Assembly (NCBI GenBank): GCA_014896375.1
Contig: JADBKN010000003.1
Location: forward strand, 1 to 50,323
Length of the DNA: 50,323 nucleotides
Source: Bacillota bacterium
GTDB lineage: Bacteria > Bacillota > Sulfobacillia > RBS10-35 > Bu92
Direction: 5' to 3'
The position numbers and the translations under genes are program-made. Each line of letters begins with the position of its first letter. Position 1 is the stretch's first letter. Shown here in pieces: positions 49,109 to 50,323 of this stretch. The notes under the pieces are model-generated. The model had not been told where the DNA came from and made no database searches. It worked only from the letters and a program-made list of their open reading frames with translations.

Positions 49109-49166
49109 CGCGGCGTGGAAAACGTCCACCGGCGCGAAAGGTGCTTCGGCCGATGGAGGTGCGGAC

Positions 49167-49853
49167 TTGCCGGGCGGGGCGGGGGCGGGCCGCGTGTGGG
49201 CCATCGTGGCGGGCGGCGCGCTGTCGCACGAGGATGCGCTGCGCGCGCTCGCGGCCGGCGGCGCGTTCCTCTGCGGCGTCGATGCCGGGCTCGACCACGC
49301 GCTGCGCCTCGGCCTCACGCCGGACCTGGCGCTCGGCGACTTCGACTCCGTAAGCCCAGGCGCCCTCGCGCGTATCCGGGAGTGGGGCGTGCCCGTGGAG
49401 CGCCACCCCACCGCGAAGGACGCCACGGACGGCGAGCTGGCGTTGCAGCGAGCGCTGGCCGAGCGCGCGCGGGCCGTCCACCTTTTCGCCGCCGCCGGCG
49501 ACCGCCTCGACCAGACGCTCGCCACGGCGCTGCTCCTGCCGCGCTTTGAGCGGAGCGGGCTGCCCGTGTTCGGATATGCGCCGGGATGGCGTTTCCGCGC
49601 GCTCGTGCCGGCCGGGCGGGCGGCGACGGCATGGCGCGTCCCGGCTCGCCAGGGCGCGACGATCTCCCTCATCCCCCTCGACCGGCGCTGCCGCGGTGTC
49701 TCGATCCACGGTGCGGCCTATCCGCTGGAGGACGCGGTGCTCTACCGGGAGCGCACACTCGGCACGAGCAATGAGGCGCGTTCGGACGAAGTCGAGGTCG
49801 CGGTGCGAGAGGGAGCGCTCCTGGTCCTGTGGAGCGACGGCCCCTCGGGATGA
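49167..49853 (+). CDS. thiN: Thiamine pyrophosphokinase
   Basis: 228 residues. GVDAGLDHALRLGLTPDLAL runs into the GDFDSVSP metal motif; then DATDGELALQRAL and AGDRLDQTLATALLL, all diagnostic of ThiN. It transfers pyrophosphate from ATP to thiamine, giving TPP. TTG 49167 is chosen because GGAGG lies 7 bases upstream and conserved sequence begins soon after; an in-frame ATG at 49104 would sit on the -10 element. In Bacillota this gene often ends a ribosome-biogenesis cluster, which is not the case here. There is no TPP riboswitch in the leader. Confidence 0.92.
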   Translation: MPGGAGAGRVWAIVAGGALSHEDALRALAAGGAFLCGVDAGLDHALRLGLTPDLALGDFDSVSPGALARIREWGVPVERHPTAKDATDGELALQRALAERARAVHLFAAAGDRLDQTLATALLLPRFERSGLPVFGYAPGWRFRALVPAGRAATAWRVPARQGATISLIPLDRRCRGVSIHGAAYPLEDAVLYRERTLGTSNEARSDEVEVAVREGALLVLWSDGPSG

Positions 49854-50323
49854 GGCAGGGCACGGCGCGCTGGACGCCGGACATAAACGGGGAGGGAGGC
49901 GCGCACGGTGCCTTGGACGCATCCAACCGGCCGTCTTCCCAGCGGCCAAGGCTCAAACCGTGCCTTCATCTTTGTGCGCGGTCGTCGTCCTCCGCATTAT
50001 GTGAACCGATAAGGCGTCCAGCCGACCTTGTGACCGCCCCGCGGGGCGTTATGTCAACGGATGAGGATCAGAAGCGGCCTTGCCACGTGAGCTCGGCCGT
50101 GGCCGGCACCCGCACCGCGGCCGGCCGGTCTCCCCTTCACCCGCACGGCGTCCCAGCGCAGCCCTCCTGCACTGAACCCCACTGCACGGCCCCCCCACGC
50201 GGCGCCCCCACGCGGCATCCGCGCGCGTCCCTACACCGGCCGTCCCTATGCCCGCCGCCACGCCCCACCACCCGCGTCCACGCCGGCACGTCATACCCCC
50301 TATAGACGCGGCGTATGGTGCCG
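49854..50323. other. About 470 bases with no convincing gene
   Basis: Open frames on both strands here lack protein-like composition and ribosome sites. Visible structure consists of a long-range stem GCCTTGG...CCAAGGC (49910-49952) enclosing GGCCG...CGGCC, the near-repeats at 49994-50066, a self-complementary CGCCCCGCGGGGCG around 50036, and a C-rich stretch from 50110 on. It may hold terminators for thiN and a promoter or small RNA of a gene outside the window. Confidence 0.5.
49994..50066. repeat. Two imperfect 21-base direct repeats
   Basis: 49994-50014 and 50046-50066 share 17 of 21 positions (pattern TTATGTnAACnGATnAGG), 52 bases apart. The GC hairpin CGCCCCGCGGGGCG sits between them, running into the second copy. 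They lie in the non-coding tail after thiN. Two copies are too few to call an array. Confidence 0.5.

Noticed and set aside
49086..49166. TPP riboswitch in the thiN leader
   Set aside because: The leader is too short and lacks the conserved CUGAGA and ACCUG elements of the TPP aptamer.
49994..50066. CRISPR mini-array
   Set aside because: Only two imperfect copies (17 of 21), with no third copy, no cas gene, and the spacer-like part contains a palindrome.

Overview
The window is very GC-rich, gene-dense bacterial chromosome. It most likely comes from a high-GC member of the Bacillota (Firmicutes) related to the Thermaerobacter/Symbiobacterium/Limnochordia group; that placement is inference. 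The support is a sigI-rsgI pair, a BofC-like gene close to a ruvCAB-queA-tgt cluster, a B. subtilis-type hemE-hemH-hemY cluster, mutS2, DUF2905, and strong AGGAGG ribosome sites. I saw no rRNA, tRNA, transposase, phage gene or CRISPR array.

Layout: (1) 1-2567, minus: the start of a giant GtrA/glycosyltransferase/DUF2079 membrane protein cut by the window edge. (2) 2697-8783, plus: a tightly coupled six-gene catabolic operon with two acyl-CoA dehydrogenase-like proteins, an NDP-forming acyl-CoA synthetase-like protein, ring-hydroxylating oxygenase alpha and beta subunits and a 78-residue partner, behind a palindrome next to a -10 box. (3) 8790-11853: a DrrAB-like ABC exporter, a DinB protein, the remnant of an ArsR regulator and a DUF2267 protein. 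(4) 11879-17759, minus: hemE-hemH-hemY, then a thioredoxin/Asp-box fusion and a cupin-type phosphoglucose isomerase. (5) 17869-18504: a lipoprotein. (6) 18485-23861, minus: methylmalonyl-CoA operon (split B12 mutase, epimerase, carboxyltransferase, a small subunit, biotin carrier) ending with 5-formyl-THF cyclo-ligase. (7) 23998-32057, minus: ruvC-ruvA-ruvB-DUF2905-sigI-rsgI-queA-tgt-gdhA, closed by a terminator. (8) 32238-33689: a secreted Ig-fold protein. (9) 33902-39307, minus: tyrS-nadE-yebC-GH84-bofC-like-VOC. (10) 39417-43026, plus: a class A PBP carrying a C-terminal cupredoxin-like domain, then coaA. (11) 43037-49042, minus: mntR, mntH, mutS2, fumC. (12) 49167-49853: thiN, then about 470 bases with no convincing gene.

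Regions 2 and 6 together suggest an aerobic heterotroph that breaks down CoA-linked (possibly aromatic or branched) acids and handles propionyl/methylmalonyl-CoA. The most unusual items are the PBP-cupredoxin fusion and the catabolic operon, in which two dehydrogenase-like proteins have complementary losses of family motifs and the CoA-ligase-like protein has lost the N-terminal lobe of its ATP-grasp domain.
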